Origin: Nothopassalora personata
Taxonomy: Eukaryota; Ascomycota; Dothideomycetes; Mycosphaerellales; Mycosphaerellaceae
Direction: 5' to 3'
Assembly (NCBI GenBank): GCA_033816765.1
Contig: CM066292.1
Coordinates: 3,038,001 to 3,102,000 of the forward strand
DNA: 64,000 nt
Shown in pieces: positions 23,922-34,357 of the stretch; within the stretch, counting starts at the first letter, position 1, and every line of letters starts with the position of its first letter. Position numbers and translations under genes: made by a program. The notes under the pieces are model-generated. The model saw nothing but the letters and a program-made list of their open reading frames with translations. It was not told where the DNA came from and made no database searches.

Positions 23922-24597
23922 AGAGCAAGGGAGGTTGTATCCGAGTACGCGGTGTACAGTGTACAATGGTGGTGTTGAAGGGAGTTCATTTTGAGATACC
24001 CATACAGGCCTTGCGAGCGAGCAAGAGCTGAGAATAGATGATAGATTGTATTAATTCTTGTAAGACTTACTTTCTGCACCCATCGCTACCACTGCAATGG
24101 TTGAGGTTCACGACGCCCTTTTCCCGCCAATGGTTGTCGGGACGAGTCACCAGGAGCCAGTATCAGGATGGTTGGTGATGATCTCACAGACGGCATCCAT
24201 AACTCATTCACTGTGAACATCGTCAAGAGGCCCATTAAAGGATATTCTGATCCAAGCCCATATCATAGGAGCATAACGCATTCCGCAGCGGATGGAGCTG
24301 TCAGTACGCTTACGTATCATGCCCGCGGAATCCAGACCTGTCGCACCGAAGGCGAGCCGGTGGTCGTGATCCATCGAGGTGGTCTTGGAAGATCTTTCGG
24401 AAGCGCTTCAAAGTGCGCATGAAGCGGCTACCCTGCGGCGGCCGAGGGCTCGCAGTCGTCTTCTCCTTGGACTGGGGACGGCTAATCCTTCAAAGGGATG
24501 CAGCCGTGCAGTAGGTAGCTCATTGTTCGAGACAAGATCGGTCTTGGTGTAGTCAGCCCTTTAGCGGACTTATGAATGCAATGATTCGTGGTCCAAT
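23922..24597. other. Convergent intergenic region (GH16 / ELP3)
   Basis: About 680 bp between convergent genes. No RNA gene, repeat or coding frame that I can support. Confidence 0.5.
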
Positions 24598-26346
24598 TCA
24601 ATCTGCCTCGCTGTCGTCCGCATCCTGGTCCAGATTCTTACTCATGTAAGGTCCATCCAGATAGTACCCTAGCCGCCTGTAATATCCTCTCACACCGACG
24701 CCAGAGATAATTGACAGCTTCTGCGAGCCATGCTCGTCTCTCGCGATACGCTCGGCTTCCTGCATCAAGAGCGTGCCGTAACCTTGATGTTGCGATTTGC
24801 CCTTGACACGTTCATGTATAGGTACAGCTGAGCCATAGACGTGAAGCTCCCGGACCAGACTGCTCGGCTGGGAGACGAGTTCCTCGCGATAAGTGTACCT
24901 CTCGGAACACTTGCGAAGTCGAAGCAGCGCAATGAGGATGTCCTGCTTCGGGTCTTCGTACGCCAAGAACGTCTCCCATCCACCGTTCGCGGTGTAGTCT
25001 CGTCGCACAAGCTCGACTTGGTTCGGTCGGATTTTGTTCTTGACTTCGTTGATGCCGACCTCTCGTGTTCGGACATCTCGACATGTGGTTCCGAAGTCCT
25101 TCATGCGCGCCAAAGCTAGCTCACGTAGGTTACCATTCTCCACGCCGGAAGTGACCAGTGGCATTGGAATATCTCGCTGTACTCGGTAGATACGAGTCCA
25201 AGGAGGAATGAGAGCCAGAATGCGGGCGACGATATCGATGAGGACATTAGGAGTGTAGTTTTTGTACCTACCTGTCCGCCATAGCTCGTACAGGCCTGTG
25301 CCACGAATGACCAAGGTAGGGTAGATCTTGAGCCCATCTGTGCGGAACGCTGGGTTCGAGAAATACTCCTGGAATTGGAAGAGATCGCGCTCGAGACCGA
25401 CGTTTGGCAGATCTGGCATCATATGTGAGACCACCTTGAAGCCGGCATCCTTGGCTTGACAGAAAGTCTCGCAGACGGCCTTGACCGTGTGTCCTCTGTT
25501 CGTGTCTCGTGCCACATCTTCATATAATGACTGAACGCCGACTTCAAGACGAGTGCAGCCATAGCGTAGCATGTCGGTCAGATGTGGTGGAAGGCAATAG
25601 TCCGGCCTTGTCTCAATCGTTATGCCTACGCACTTGGTGTTGCTCTGCTCACCCGCCATGACCGCCTCATCGACGTTGTTCGTCTGGTAGCCAGAAAGCG
25701 CATTGTGCAGCTGCGAGATGAACTCTTCACGGTACTTGGGGCTCAGCGACATGAAAGTGCCACCCATGATGATGTACTCCACCTTGTCCACGCTGTGACC
25801 CATGTTGCGTATCTGATCGACTCTGCCTCTTGCCTGTTCAAACGGATCATATCTGGCTCGGATGGCGCGCATACTCGTCGGCTCGTACCCGGTGTATGAC
25901 TGGGTGCTGTACTCAAAGTCGGAGTCGGGACCACCGGGACAGTACACGCAGATGTTGCCCGTGTATGCAATGTGTGGGCACCGATGCGGCTTGCACATGA
26001 CTGCCACTACTGCAATACCGCTGGCACTTCGAATGGGCTTGGCGATCAGCTTGGGCAGGATGTACTTCTTGTACTGCTCCGGCACGGCGGCGATGATGTC
26101 GGTAAGAGGCGGCTGGCGGCCGAGGAAGTGCTTCTTGGCGAATTGCGACCGCAGCGAGTTGAGGTTGACATCCTTCTTGGGGCCGCCCGCCTGCACTTTC
26201 TCGTGATCCTCCACCAGGCTGTTGGCAATGTCGGCGCATGCTCGTATGTATCGTTCGTTCTCCGGTGCCAGCTTGGCCAGTTTCGCTGCCGGTAGCCGCT
26301 TCTTCTTCTGCGTCGTGTCCGTCCCCGTCTCGGTCATGGTCGCCAT
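24598..26346 (-). CDS. ELP3: Elongator complex catalytic subunit Elp3
   Basis: Single-exon gene of 582 residues, full length for the family. Elp3 uses acetyl-CoA and a radical-SAM domain to make the cm5 modification on wobble uridine 34 of tRNAs, within Elongator (family knowledge). The radical-SAM cluster cysteines are C123, C133 and C136 in [30 protein letters not shown] and [12 protein letters not shown] are the usual SAM-domain motifs, and the GNAT acetyltransferase domain contains [16 protein letters not shown] with the acetyl-CoA loop near residue 535. The N-terminus is short and basic. The gene is divergent from the membrane-protein gene at 27109, with about 760 bp between starts. No anomaly seen. 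Confidence 0.98.
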   Translation of the reverse strand: MATMTETGTDTTQKKKRLPAAKLAKLAPENERYIRACADIANSLVEDHEKVQAGGPKKDVNLNSLRSQFAKKHFLGRQPPLTDIIAAVPEQYKKYILPKLIAKPIRSASGIAVVAVMCKPHRCPHIAYTGNICVYCPGGPDSDFEYSTQSYTGYEPTSMRAIRARYDPFEQARGRVDQIRNMGHSVDKVEYIIMGGTFMSLSPKYREEFISQLHNALSGYQTNNVDEAVMAGEQSNTKCVGITIETRPDYCLPPHLTDMLRYGCTRLEVGVQSLYEDVARDTNRGHTVKAVCETFCQAKDAGFKVVSHMMPDLPNVGLERDLFQFQEYFSNPAFRTDGLKIYPTLVIRGTGLYELWRTGRYKNYTPNVLIDIVARILALIPPWTRIYRVQRDIPMPLVTSGVENGNLRELALARMKDFGTTCRDVRTREVGINEVKNKIRPNQVELVRRDYTANGGWETFLAYEDPKQDILIALLRLRKCSERYTYREELVSQPSSLVRELHVYGSAVPIHERVKGKSQHQGYGTLLMQEAERIARDEHGSQKLSIISGVGVRGYYRRLGYYLDGPYMSKNLDQDADDSEAD

Positions 26347-27108
26347 CTTGTCTTGTCGATCTCACAGCGACCGGCGCGTAAGACGATGTTGATATGTTCT
26401 GGTGGTCAGGAAATTGATGAATGTTGGCTAAGCAAATTTTGATTGGCTGACATGACCGGATCGTGCCTCCCGTCCAGGGCTGTCTGTCTACTTCCACTTC
26501 TTCTCTCGTCCCCCTTCCTCACCTCAACGACACGACCCAAGCCTACGGTACTGCTGACCTCTATCGACTGCTGTCACCAAAGCTTCATTTCGATGCGTTA
26601 AAGCAGCATCATCGCTGCTCATCACACTACCCTCCACGTGACCATCGACTCGGTACCTTCAGTGGCATCGAGAGTCGTGGCAACAAGATGAAGTCGCCGC
26701 ATGGCAACTGTCGACACGAGTCGGAAGACGGAACTGCTTTTGGGATCTGGTCAAGTATGCAGATCAAAAGACCGTCTAGATCGGAGGCCGACTTGAACAT
26801 CTTGCACCACAGAAAGTGAAGTATCGTCCGAAATCAAAGTCAGAGGAGCAGCAAACTGCACATTCTTGCTTGCTGAAACCTTCAGGCAAGTACACATCCA
26901 TACGTGCCCCTTCCCTTTACAATATTCTCGGTAAACATACGCTCAGATCTTTCTCAATGTTGATACCAATTCACACTTACAAGCTAGTATTGCCAACGAG
27001 TGGACGCCGGGACACTGGTTCCTTCGTCGACACCTGGCGACATCCGTGGACGGCAAATCATTTCGACATTGCTTCTGAGTCTTGTACTCAACATTTCTAT
27101 GCCGCAAA
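26347..27108. other. Divergent promoter region (ELP3 / membrane protein)
   Basis: About 760 bp between divergently transcribed genes. Presumed to contain both promoters. I see no conserved element that I can name with confidence. Confidence 0.45.
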
Positions 27109-28593
27109 ATGGCGCGCAACAATCACTATCACCCAGACTGGATTCCTTTGGAAGGTAAAAACTCTCTCGCCTACAGCGAAAATACCGCTAAGGGAGTGAT
27201 CACATGGATGAACCCAACGCAATCGCGCTTCAAGGGCGTCGTCCCTCGCGCTGGAGCAACACAAGAATTAGAGCAGGATGTCCTTCCCCCAAAATGCCGT
27301 TACTATTGCAACACTCGCGACGCTCGGAAAGGCAGAACCGCGCTCATCATCGACCCGACAAACTACAAGAACAAGGAGATGGATCCACCTCCCTTCACCA
27401 ACAGCACCAAAGCAGTCTTCGGAACGATCTGGCGCATGTTCAGCACCTTACCATACACGAATTTCAGCTGGTGGACCGCCATCATCTTTACCCCAGGCAG
27501 TGCAGCTTTCATCGCCAGCTCTTTCATGAGCTTCTTGCCACTGCAGTATCCCGACATCAAGCAGGATAAGGATAAGCCAACGCTGGCCACCGAAGACGCC
27601 GCCTGGGCAGCTTTTGCTGGCTCAGTCGTATTTGCGCTGGGCAGTGTGTTCATGATGCTTGAAGCAGTCAACGAACGACGAACAGCACGCTTTGGATACC
27701 AAATCTACCAAGAATCCAACCCCAGCAACCCAGGAGCTCCAGCAGTCACTAAATTCAGGCCCACCAAGGCGAAGGATGCTCATACCGATGAAGAGACGCG
27801 CAAGGCATGGATCTGGCTACCGAAGTGGACAGATTTCAAGACACACTACATACGTCAACTCGGGTTTGTGGCATGTATGATCCAGGCAGTCAGCTCGCTC
27901 TTCTTCCTATGGTCTAACTTTTGCGGCATGCCGCCAAGCTACCGTAAGATCGCAAGCAGCGTTCCGAAGATGGCCGGAGCCTATTGGTTGCCAAAGTTCA
28001 TTGGATGCATGGGCTTCCTGATCTCAGGCATACTGCTCAGTCTCGAGACGCAGCCCGCCTGGCTGAAGCCGGCTTTTGGCATGATCGGTTGGTGGATCGG
28101 CTTCTTCAAAGTGATCGGCGCGACCTTATTCCTCCTCGGAGCCGGCTTCGGCGCCAAGGCAACAGAGTGGGCAGAGTATTGGTCCGCAATCTTGACCCTC
28201 ACGGGCTCATTTGCTTTCCTGATTGGCAGCGTCTTATTGTGGTATGAGGCTTCGCAGCCATATCCTGTCCTTGTGAAGACGATTGATAAACTTGACGGAC
28301 CCAACGAGCAGAAGCAGGATGGTGGGAATGCTCAGGTAAAGGCGAGCACTGTGAGTGGTACGCATCCTGACAATGTGGAGAGTAATGAGGAGAGTGCCGG
28401 GATCAGTGGAATAGAGACTGATAGCATCACGACCATGGGCTCTGAGGATGTGGAGGCTCAGGTAAAGGCAAGCAATGTGAGTGGTACGCATCCTGACAAT
28501 GTGGAGAGTAATGAGGAGAGTGCCGGGATCAGTGGAACAGAGACTGATAGTATCACGACCATAGGCTCTAAGGATGTGGAGGGTCAGGTTTGA
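27109..28593 (+). CDS. Multi-pass integral membrane protein, uncharacterised fungal family
   Basis: Single exon, 494 residues from ATG 27109 (MARNNHYHPDWIPLEG). An in-frame ATG nine codons earlier would only add an odd leader. After a 110-residue hydrophilic head there are hydrophobic segments such as WWTAIIFTPGSAAFIASSFM, AAFAGSVVFALGSVFMMLEA, QLGFVACMIQAVSSLFFLW, IGCMGFLISGILLSL, IGWWIGFFKVIGATLFLLGA and ILTLTGSFAFLIGSVLLWY, so six or more transmembrane helices. The pattern of paired helices with W and G resembles the fungal integral membrane family related to YrhK-like proteins; I cannot assign a transport function. The C-terminal 95 residues are acidic and made of a 42-residue unit in two near-identical copies. 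Nothing suggests truncation. Confidence 0.82.
   Translation: MARNNHYHPDWIPLEGKNSLAYSENTAKGVITWMNPTQSRFKGVVPRAGATQELEQDVLPPKCRYYCNTRDARKGRTALIIDPTNYKNKEMDPPPFTNSTKAVFGTIWRMFSTLPYTNFSWWTAIIFTPGSAAFIASSFMSFLPLQYPDIKQDKDKPTLATEDAAWAAFAGSVVFALGSVFMMLEAVNERRTARFGYQIYQESNPSNPGAPAVTKFRPTKAKDAHTDEETRKAWIWLPKWTDFKTHYIRQLGFVACMIQAVSSLFFLWSNFCGMPPSYRKIASSVPKMAGAYWLPKFIGCMGFLISGILLSLETQPAWLKPAFGMIGWWIGFFKVIGATLFLLGAGFGAKATEWAEYWSAILTLTGSFAFLIGSVLLWYEASQPYPVLVKTIDKLDGPNEQKQDGGNAQVKASTVSGTHPDNVESNEESAGISGIETDSITTMGSEDVEAQVKASNVSGTHPDNVESNEESAGISGTETDSITTIGSKDVEGQV
28330..28581 (+). repeat. 126-bp tandem duplication, two copies, in coding sequence
   Basis: Copies at 28330-28455 and 28456-28581 differ at only a handful of positions and keep the frame (126 is 42 codons). 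A third copy seems to begin (GGTCAGGTT) before the stop codon. Each unit encodes a stretch starting AQVKAS and containing SGTHPDNVESNEESAGISG. Confidence 0.95.
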
Positions 28594-29974
28594 TGAGCTG
28601 GACCATGGTGCAAGAGGTGGCTGTTGTGCTTGGAGAGCACTCAGCGTAGCTCGGATGCTGAGCACATGATGGAGATGAGGCGCTCATTCGGAAGCGTTTC
28701 GAGCATGACATCTTCTTAGCGAGGAGTTTTGGATGCAGTGACTCGGGCAAGGCAAGCACCGTCGTTTTCTTTTGGGCAGTGGGCAATATTGGAAGATGAC
28801 GATGATAGAGATAGACGTACGACGTAATCAGTAATGCGCATCGTTGCGGCGGACTGCGAGCCAGCCATGGCATGCATACTCCTTATGCCATGTGATCCTG
28901 GTCTAAGCAGCCAATCAACGTCTGTCGTTCTTGGTGAAGCAAGCCCAAGAGGTCGCTGTGCGCCAAGCGGCATGGCACGTCAAGCACATCCCCAGTAAAC
29001 TTAGTGGGCATGCATCGAATATTGACATCCGCCACCGATGCAATAGAGGGATTTAATGGGCGTGCTCCTCATGCGCCGGCTTCATACTTCTACGAGAGCG
29101 GGATTTTTTTTCTTCAGCCTTCGACAACGACCAACGTTCCCTCCCACATCCGTCTTCACGCTGCTCCAATCACATCGAAACCGATCGCCTCTTCTCCACC
29201 GAGCTGGTAAGAGCTCCACGCGTTCGTCGACCAAAGTTTGCTGCAGTAATTGGAGAACGAGCACACGAGCGACGTTCAGGCATTCTGCGCCTGAGGAAAA
29301 CACTTCAAGCTGGCAAATACCACGATTCACTCCGACTACCTCAATTCCTGCTAAGACCAGCTCTTCGAATGAGGAGCTTGTCTTGACGTCACTTCTTGGA
29401 ATCGGCCCGCCACCTTTCCATGCGTCCTGAGGATCTTCTACGCTGTTTGTGCAAGCCGAAGAAGTAAGACCAGCAATCCTGCAACAAGCGCGACGCCTGC
29501 TGAAACTTGCATAGGCCCAGATAACACAAGCGACTTGCTGATCTGACATATTCATCCATTGCTGCTACTACTACTACAACAACAACAACTACTACTACTA
29601 CTACTACTACCTCAACTGCCTAACGATCACCCACCACCCGATACTTCCGCCAGGTATCGGAGACCACATCGTCGTCCAACACTCACAGTCGGCACCATTC
29701 CGCGCCGCAAGAGCTCTTTTATTCCCCTTTCCGCGAGACCTCCCTAAGATCGACCCAGGTCGTTCAGCTTCCATCACCTGCTTGCTGCTGGCGTAAGCCA
29801 GCCTCCAAAAACCAGAAGTCCGTGTGTGGGCCTTCTCTCCTCAACCGATCTCAACCATCGTTGAGCAGCAGAACGAGCTACAACCAGACAGAAAGAGGTG
29901 AAAACTGCAGCAGGCAGCAGAATATCAGTCAAGAGAGGTTCATTCAAATCGCGTCCTACCAGAACAGCTTGGAG
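28594..29974. promoter_or_regulatory. Promoter and long leader of the AdoMet decarboxylase gene
   Basis: About 1.4 kb before the AdoMetDC start. The last 360 bp before the main ATG (from roughly 29612) contain no ATG at all. Upstream of that are two short complete frames: 29369-29386 (MRSLS, stop) and 29420-29467 (MRPEDLLRCLCKPKK, stop). A GTAAGA donor-like site overlaps the end of the second. AdoMetDC mRNAs in animals and plants are controlled by small upstream ORFs; whether these lie in the mature leader here cannot be seen. Confidence 0.4.
29561..29611 (+). repeat. Trinucleotide microsatellite (CTA/CAA)n
   Basis: Consecutive CTA and CAA triplets for about 50 bp, within the probable 5' leader or an intron of the AdoMetDC gene. 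Simple sequence likely to vary in length between isolates. Confidence 0.9.
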
Positions 29975-31546
29975 ATGGTCAACGTAGAGATCCCCCCTCA
30001 CTACACAAACTCGCCGGCTGGATCACTTAGTGGCACGCCACACTTGACCATCAATAAGGACATCACTGCTCTCGATCTCGACAGCAGCAATGCATTCGAA
30101 GGACCAGAGAAGCTCCTAGAGGTATGGTTCAGTCCATCCGAGAAGGCGCTGCCAGCATCGGCCTCTCCTCTTGGCTTGAAGGCTGTCTCGCAGGACTCAT
30201 GGAAGGAGATGCTCGACTTGGTAAACTGCAAGGTTCTCTCGGTCATCGACTCTAGGAATGTCGATGCGTATCTCCTCTCCGAGTCCAGTATGTTCGTCTT
30301 CCCGCACAAGCTGGTGTTGAAGACGTGCGGCACTACTACGCTTCTGCTTGGCTTATCCCGCATGCTGGAGATTGCAGCTCTGGAGGCTGGCTTCCCGCAT
30401 GTCAAGCCAAGTTTCTGCGATGGTGTGACTGCAGCTGCCACTGCTTACCGCGTCTTCTACAGTCGCAAAAACTTCTTGTTCCCCACCCAGCAGCGTGGAC
30501 CACACCGCAGCTGGCGCGATGAGGTTCGTTACCTTGACAAGATGTTCTTGGGCGGCAGTGCCTACATGATCGGCAAGATGAACGGTGATCATTGGTATTT
30601 GTACATCACTGGTCCTCGCACTCAATTGACTCCACCCGCCACGCCGGAGGAGCAAGTTTTCCAGACACCGACCCAGAAGATGATGCTGCCGGAGAAGCTC
30701 AATGGCATGAGCTTGCCCGACGTCGAGCCAGAAGATGAAACGCTCGAGATTCTCATGACTGACCTGGAGGAAACCAATGCTCGCCAATTCTATCTTGAGG
30801 ACGCCAGCAACATCGCTCAAGACAACGCGCGTCGTGCTCACCTTCTCCGCAAAGACGCTATCCACCACCTCGGCGTAATTTCCGAGGCCAATGGCTCAGA
30901 CCCCAGCATCTCAGGCAACACCCTCGTCAACGGCGGCAGCGACGACCCATGCTTCGACGTCTTCGCCCAGACCTCGAGCGAGCACTCCGGCTACAGCACC
31001 CCAGCCGACGAGGAGCCTCTAACCTTCGGCGAGGAACTCAGCACCGAAGGCCACACCCTCGGCTCTGTCGTCACCGAGAACTGCGGCCTCGCAGACGTCT
31101 ATCCAACCTCCAAATATCCTGACGCCCGCATCGACTCCTATCTCTTCACGCCCTGCGGCTACTCCGCCAATGGCGTTGTCCCCATGCCCGGTGACGGCGC
31201 ATCTACCCACTACTGGACCGTTCACGTCACGCCCGAGCCACAGTGCTCGTACGCGAGCTTCGAGACTAATGTGCCTACTCGCCACACTGGTCGTCAGACT
31301 GTTGATGTGGTGCAGCAGGTGGTGGGGATCTTCAAACCAGGGAGGTTCTCTGTCACTTTGTTTGAGGCGAAGGATGCGGAGGATCAGGCGTATGCGAAGA
31401 ATGATAAGCTTATGGATCATGTCAAGGGCTATCGCCGTGTGGACCGGATCGTTCATGACTTGGAAGGGTATGAGTTGGTTTTCAGGTACTTTGAGCGTGA
31501 CGACTGGGAGGGCGGTGCTCCGAGGTTGGGCGAGCATAGCCCATAG
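29975..31546 (+). CDS. S-adenosylmethionine decarboxylase proenzyme
   Basis: Pyruvoyl enzyme that makes decarboxylated AdoMet for spermidine and spermine synthesis. The product is 523 residues from ATG 29975 (MVNVEIPPHY). The frame is open upstream to 29822 but without an ATG-supported homologous extension. The self-cleavage site is LSESSMF at residues 101-107, so cleavage between E103 and S104 would create the pyruvoyl group; the catalytic cysteine is C118 in KTCGTT (by analogy with human E67/S68 and C82). SPSEKALPASASPLGLKAVSQDSW and the C-terminal TPEPQCSYASFETN are conserved. The protein is longer than the human enzyme because of an acidic insertion between about residues 215 and 375. This insertion is usual in filamentous fungi as far as I know. 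Likely regulated by polyamines. Confidence 0.97.
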   Translation: MVNVEIPPHYTNSPAGSLSGTPHLTINKDITALDLDSSNAFEGPEKLLEVWFSPSEKALPASASPLGLKAVSQDSWKEMLDLVNCKVLSVIDSRNVDAYLLSESSMFVFPHKLVLKTCGTTTLLLGLSRMLEIAALEAGFPHVKPSFCDGVTAAATAYRVFYSRKNFLFPTQQRGPHRSWRDEVRYLDKMFLGGSAYMIGKMNGDHWYLYITGPRTQLTPPATPEEQVFQTPTQKMMLPEKLNGMSLPDVEPEDETLEILMTDLEETNARQFYLEDASNIAQDNARRAHLLRKDAIHHLGVISEANGSDPSISGNTLVNGGSDDPCFDVFAQTSSEHSGYSTPADEEPLTFGEELSTEGHTLGSVVTENCGLADVYPTSKYPDARIDSYLFTPCGYSANGVVPMPGDGASTHYWTVHVTPEPQCSYASFETNVPTRHTGRQTVDVVQQVVGIFKPGRFSVTLFEAKDAEDQAYAKNDKLMDHVKGYRRVDRIVHDLEGYELVFRYFERDDWEGGAPRLGEHSP

Positions 31547-31787
31547 AGGAGGTGTGAAGTTGAGAGGGTTGAAGAAGGGGACTGCTTGAGGTTGCAGGTG
31601 AAGTATCTTTCCTGCTACGGCTGCTAGATGATTTGTTGCTTGATTGCGTGCGTTGCGTGGTTATAACGTAGTTCGTGGGAGTTCTGCGTGTCGAAATTGC
31701 TTAATGAATTGATTAGTGTTCTTGGGTATACTACTCCTTCCATCACATAGTGCCACTACATTGCCACTCTTCTCTTTCCCTTTCCTG

Positions 31788-32996
31788 TCACGAACCGCTT
31801 AAGTCCTCAGTCACCTTACGAGTACTTGACGCTAACGCTTCCTGCGCCTTGGACTCTTTGTCTTTATTCGACTCCGACCTCACCAGCTTGGCCGAAGTAG
31901 CGGGACTCTCGTCCGGGTCGACTGGAGCCGCTGCTGCTGGGGGCCGAGCAGTAGGTCGTGCTTGGTCGGCTGCTGGTGCGGGTGCATTGCTGCTCGTGCC
32001 TGGAGTGTTCTCGATTCTCTTCAATAGATCTTCAGCCAGCTGCGGGTTTCCTTCCACTGCCTTGGAGATATCGGATGGTGCTGGCGTATCGATATTGGCA
32101 GCTGGCGGTTCATCTTTCTTCGCAGGCACTTTCGTCGCAGGACTCTCATCCGGATCCGCCACGGGTGCAATGACAGGTATAGCAGCCGGAGCCGCGTTCG
32201 AACTCGACGCCTCAGGCGCAGCTGGGACTGGAACCGCAGCAGGCGTTGCATCAGTCCGACCTCGAAGTCCTCCAGTATTATGCCCATCCATCGAAATTCC
32301 AGAACCGTAGAAGTCCGGATCGTTCATGGTATTCGTCTTGACAGCGCGATCGTAAAGTCTCGTTAACCGCGCCACTTCACTCCTCACAGTCACAGCCTCG
32401 TCCGTGTCGATCGCATCATACCCGTGAACGTTCTGGCTGATGCCTTTCCACATTACGGCCGAATTCTCAATCTCGTCGACGACTCTGTCGAGATCATCAC
32501 GGAACATCCGGGCTCGCAGGGGTTGGCCGCGGGATTTGAGGAAGGCGACCAGTCCGGCGATGACGGTGTTCAGGGCGCCGAAGACTGTGATTAGGGCCCG
32601 GGATTGGTTGGATGCTCCCAAGCCCGTCAGGGCAGCGCCGAGGACTATTTGTGAGAGAAGGAGGGTGTTGGTCAGGGTGGAGGAGAAGTAGTACATTCGT
32701 TCTTGGGATCTTCTGTGGGTGACTGCGCGGTGGTAGAGACTGTCTTTTGGCGGAACGTGGGTTTGACCTGGTGGGTGGTCGAAGGGGCGATTTCCGATGA
32801 GGTGGCAGAACTGCTTGTAGGCGTTTGGGAGGTCGATTGTTGAGGTTTCTTGACGTCCTCCGGCATAGGACCCTGGGACTTGCCGATTGACTGAGGCTTC
32901 TCGTCTTCCTCCGTAAGAACCCGGGAATTGGAGGAGTGGTGCTCGCTCGTCGAAGGATGGGGACATGTCCTCAGATCTTTCCTCGCGGTAAGGCAT
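31788..32996 (-). CDS. SLATT-domain (2TM) membrane protein, fungal type
   Basis: Single exon, 402 residues from ATG 32996 (MPYREERSED). The stop is only about 240 bp from the convergent AdoMetDC stop. Residues 60-230 match the fungal SLATT domain: a soluble head (YKQFCHLIGNRPFDHPPG), two hydrophobic helices at about 107-127 and 134-153 (LLLSQIVLGAALTGLG and ALITVFGALNTVIAGLVAFL), then the basic KSRGQPLRARMFRDDL segment. SLATT proteins in bacteria are proposed pore-forming effectors in nucleotide-signalling immunity (family knowledge); the role in fungi is unknown. The C-terminal 170 residues are disordered and contain two imperfect repeats built on DPDESPATK and DPDESPATS next to acid and Ala/Pro-rich blocks. 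Confidence 0.9.
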   Translation of the reverse strand: MPYREERSEDMSPSFDERAPLLQFPGSYGGRREASVNRQVPGSYAGGRQETSTIDLPNAYKQFCHLIGNRPFDHPPGQTHVPPKDSLYHRAVTHRRSQERMYYFSSTLTNTLLLSQIVLGAALTGLGASNQSRALITVFGALNTVIAGLVAFLKSRGQPLRARMFRDDLDRVVDEIENSAVMWKGISQNVHGYDAIDTDEAVTVRSEVARLTRLYDRAVKTNTMNDPDFYGSGISMDGHNTGGLRGRTDATPAAVPVPAAPEASSSNAAPAAIPVIAPVADPDESPATKVPAKKDEPPAANIDTPAPSDISKAVEGNPQLAEDLLKRIENTPGTSSNAPAPAADQARPTARPPAAAAPVDPDESPATSAKLVRSESNKDKESKAQEALASSTRKVTEDLSGS

Positions 32997-34357
32997 CCCG
33001 AGAGGGCAAGGCTTTTTGCAGTGTATGCTTTTCTTGTCTCCAAGGCGATCAGTATGTTAGCCCGTCAACATGTTGCTGTACAGCACGGATGTATGCAATG
33101 GCAATGGCAAAGTACATGTGACAAGAAGAAAGGAAAGTTCTGTGAGACGACGCGCTCTAGATTGTTGCAACGATCAGGCACGTGCTGAGCGCCACAGTAG
33201 CTCATGTTGAGATACAACGCTCTCAGCCTGTGTTACATGCTCGGATAGGAAGATGCTGCCACTTCTCGAGACACCAGACTGAATGGATATGCTCGAGTAG
33301 GTACGCGGTAATCGATCGTCTTCAGGTCAAAAGGCATCTCTCTGATTGTTTCACAGGTCCAGACGTGGGCATTTTGACTTTCGGAGGGAGCTGTCCCAAG
33401 GTTTTGTGAGCACGGTCTTGGATCCAGGCTTGAGCAGGAATGTTTGGGAGTGCAGTGGTGTGACAATGGTAAAGCAACGAGAGTTCGTGCTCAACAAGAT
33501 AGACTCGAAGACGAGGGCGCATGATGTCGGTTGCAAGTGCTGTCCGAAGTTACGTGCATGTACTGTAGTCTAGCGAAGGCCGAGTTCTTGTTGCCTCAGG
33601 TGTTAAGTTGCGCCAAGACGTGCCGCGAAGAGCCAAAAAGTCTCCTCATCATTAATTACTACACGGACATGTGCTAATCATCGCTTTCACAAAGAACGTT
33701 AATCCCTCGCAGGTAAACAGCGCGAACTCCTCGAGACGTTGACGGCTTGTGGCCGCTCATTATTTCGTCTGCAGAATTTGCCTTCAACAATGTCGGTCGA
33801 TCAGGCTGACAACATGAAGAATGAGTATCAGCCTCACCATCCTCCTCCGCCCTCAGATTCTTCTGGATGCTCGGTTTGCTCAGCGAGGATTCTCTCATCA
33901 ATTGACTTTCTTGGCTTACTCCCATTTCGACTTCTTCCTCGAGGTTTAGTCGGCCGTGCCATGAAGCAGGGACTTTGACACGCCGCCGGCACCTTAAGTG
34001 AACTTCACCTCTCGATACTCAGCTCGCCAGACATACTTCTTTCCCTGCCTGGCATGATCGTGGCGGCCCTTTACAGTGATCCTCAAAGCAACCCAGCCAG
34101 CCACGTCGTACGTATAACAATACGGAGGGATCGGCCAGGAACGTCGGACCACGGCCGGGTGGATACTCGTCAACATTGCTACTAGTACTATAACTCCTCT
34201 ATAGAGAGTAGGGTATGGATTCGCTAACTTTCAGACAAATAACGACCACGAAACGCCTCAACATGCACCTCGGAGCGCTGCTCTAGCTTGATGATCTCCG
34301 GCGATCGTAATGCTCATTAATGAAGGACCTCCCAAACGCATTGCAAACAGCAAATGC
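32997..34357. other. Long intergenic region, nothing recognised
   Basis: About 1.36 kb between the SLATT gene promoter and the 3' end of a P450 gene. The small frame 33790-33978 (MSVDQADNMKNEYQ, 62 codons) has an ATG but no homology that I can name. No tRNA or repeat seen. Confidence 0.4.

Noticed and set aside
29056..29430. 124-codon frame upstream of the AdoMetDC gene
   Set aside because: Low-complexity Ser/Thr/Arg translation inside the leader or promoter; no ATG context or homology.
29561..29611. Periodic repeats considered as a CRISPR-like array
   Set aside because: Trinucleotide microsatellite without spacers, in a eukaryotic genome.
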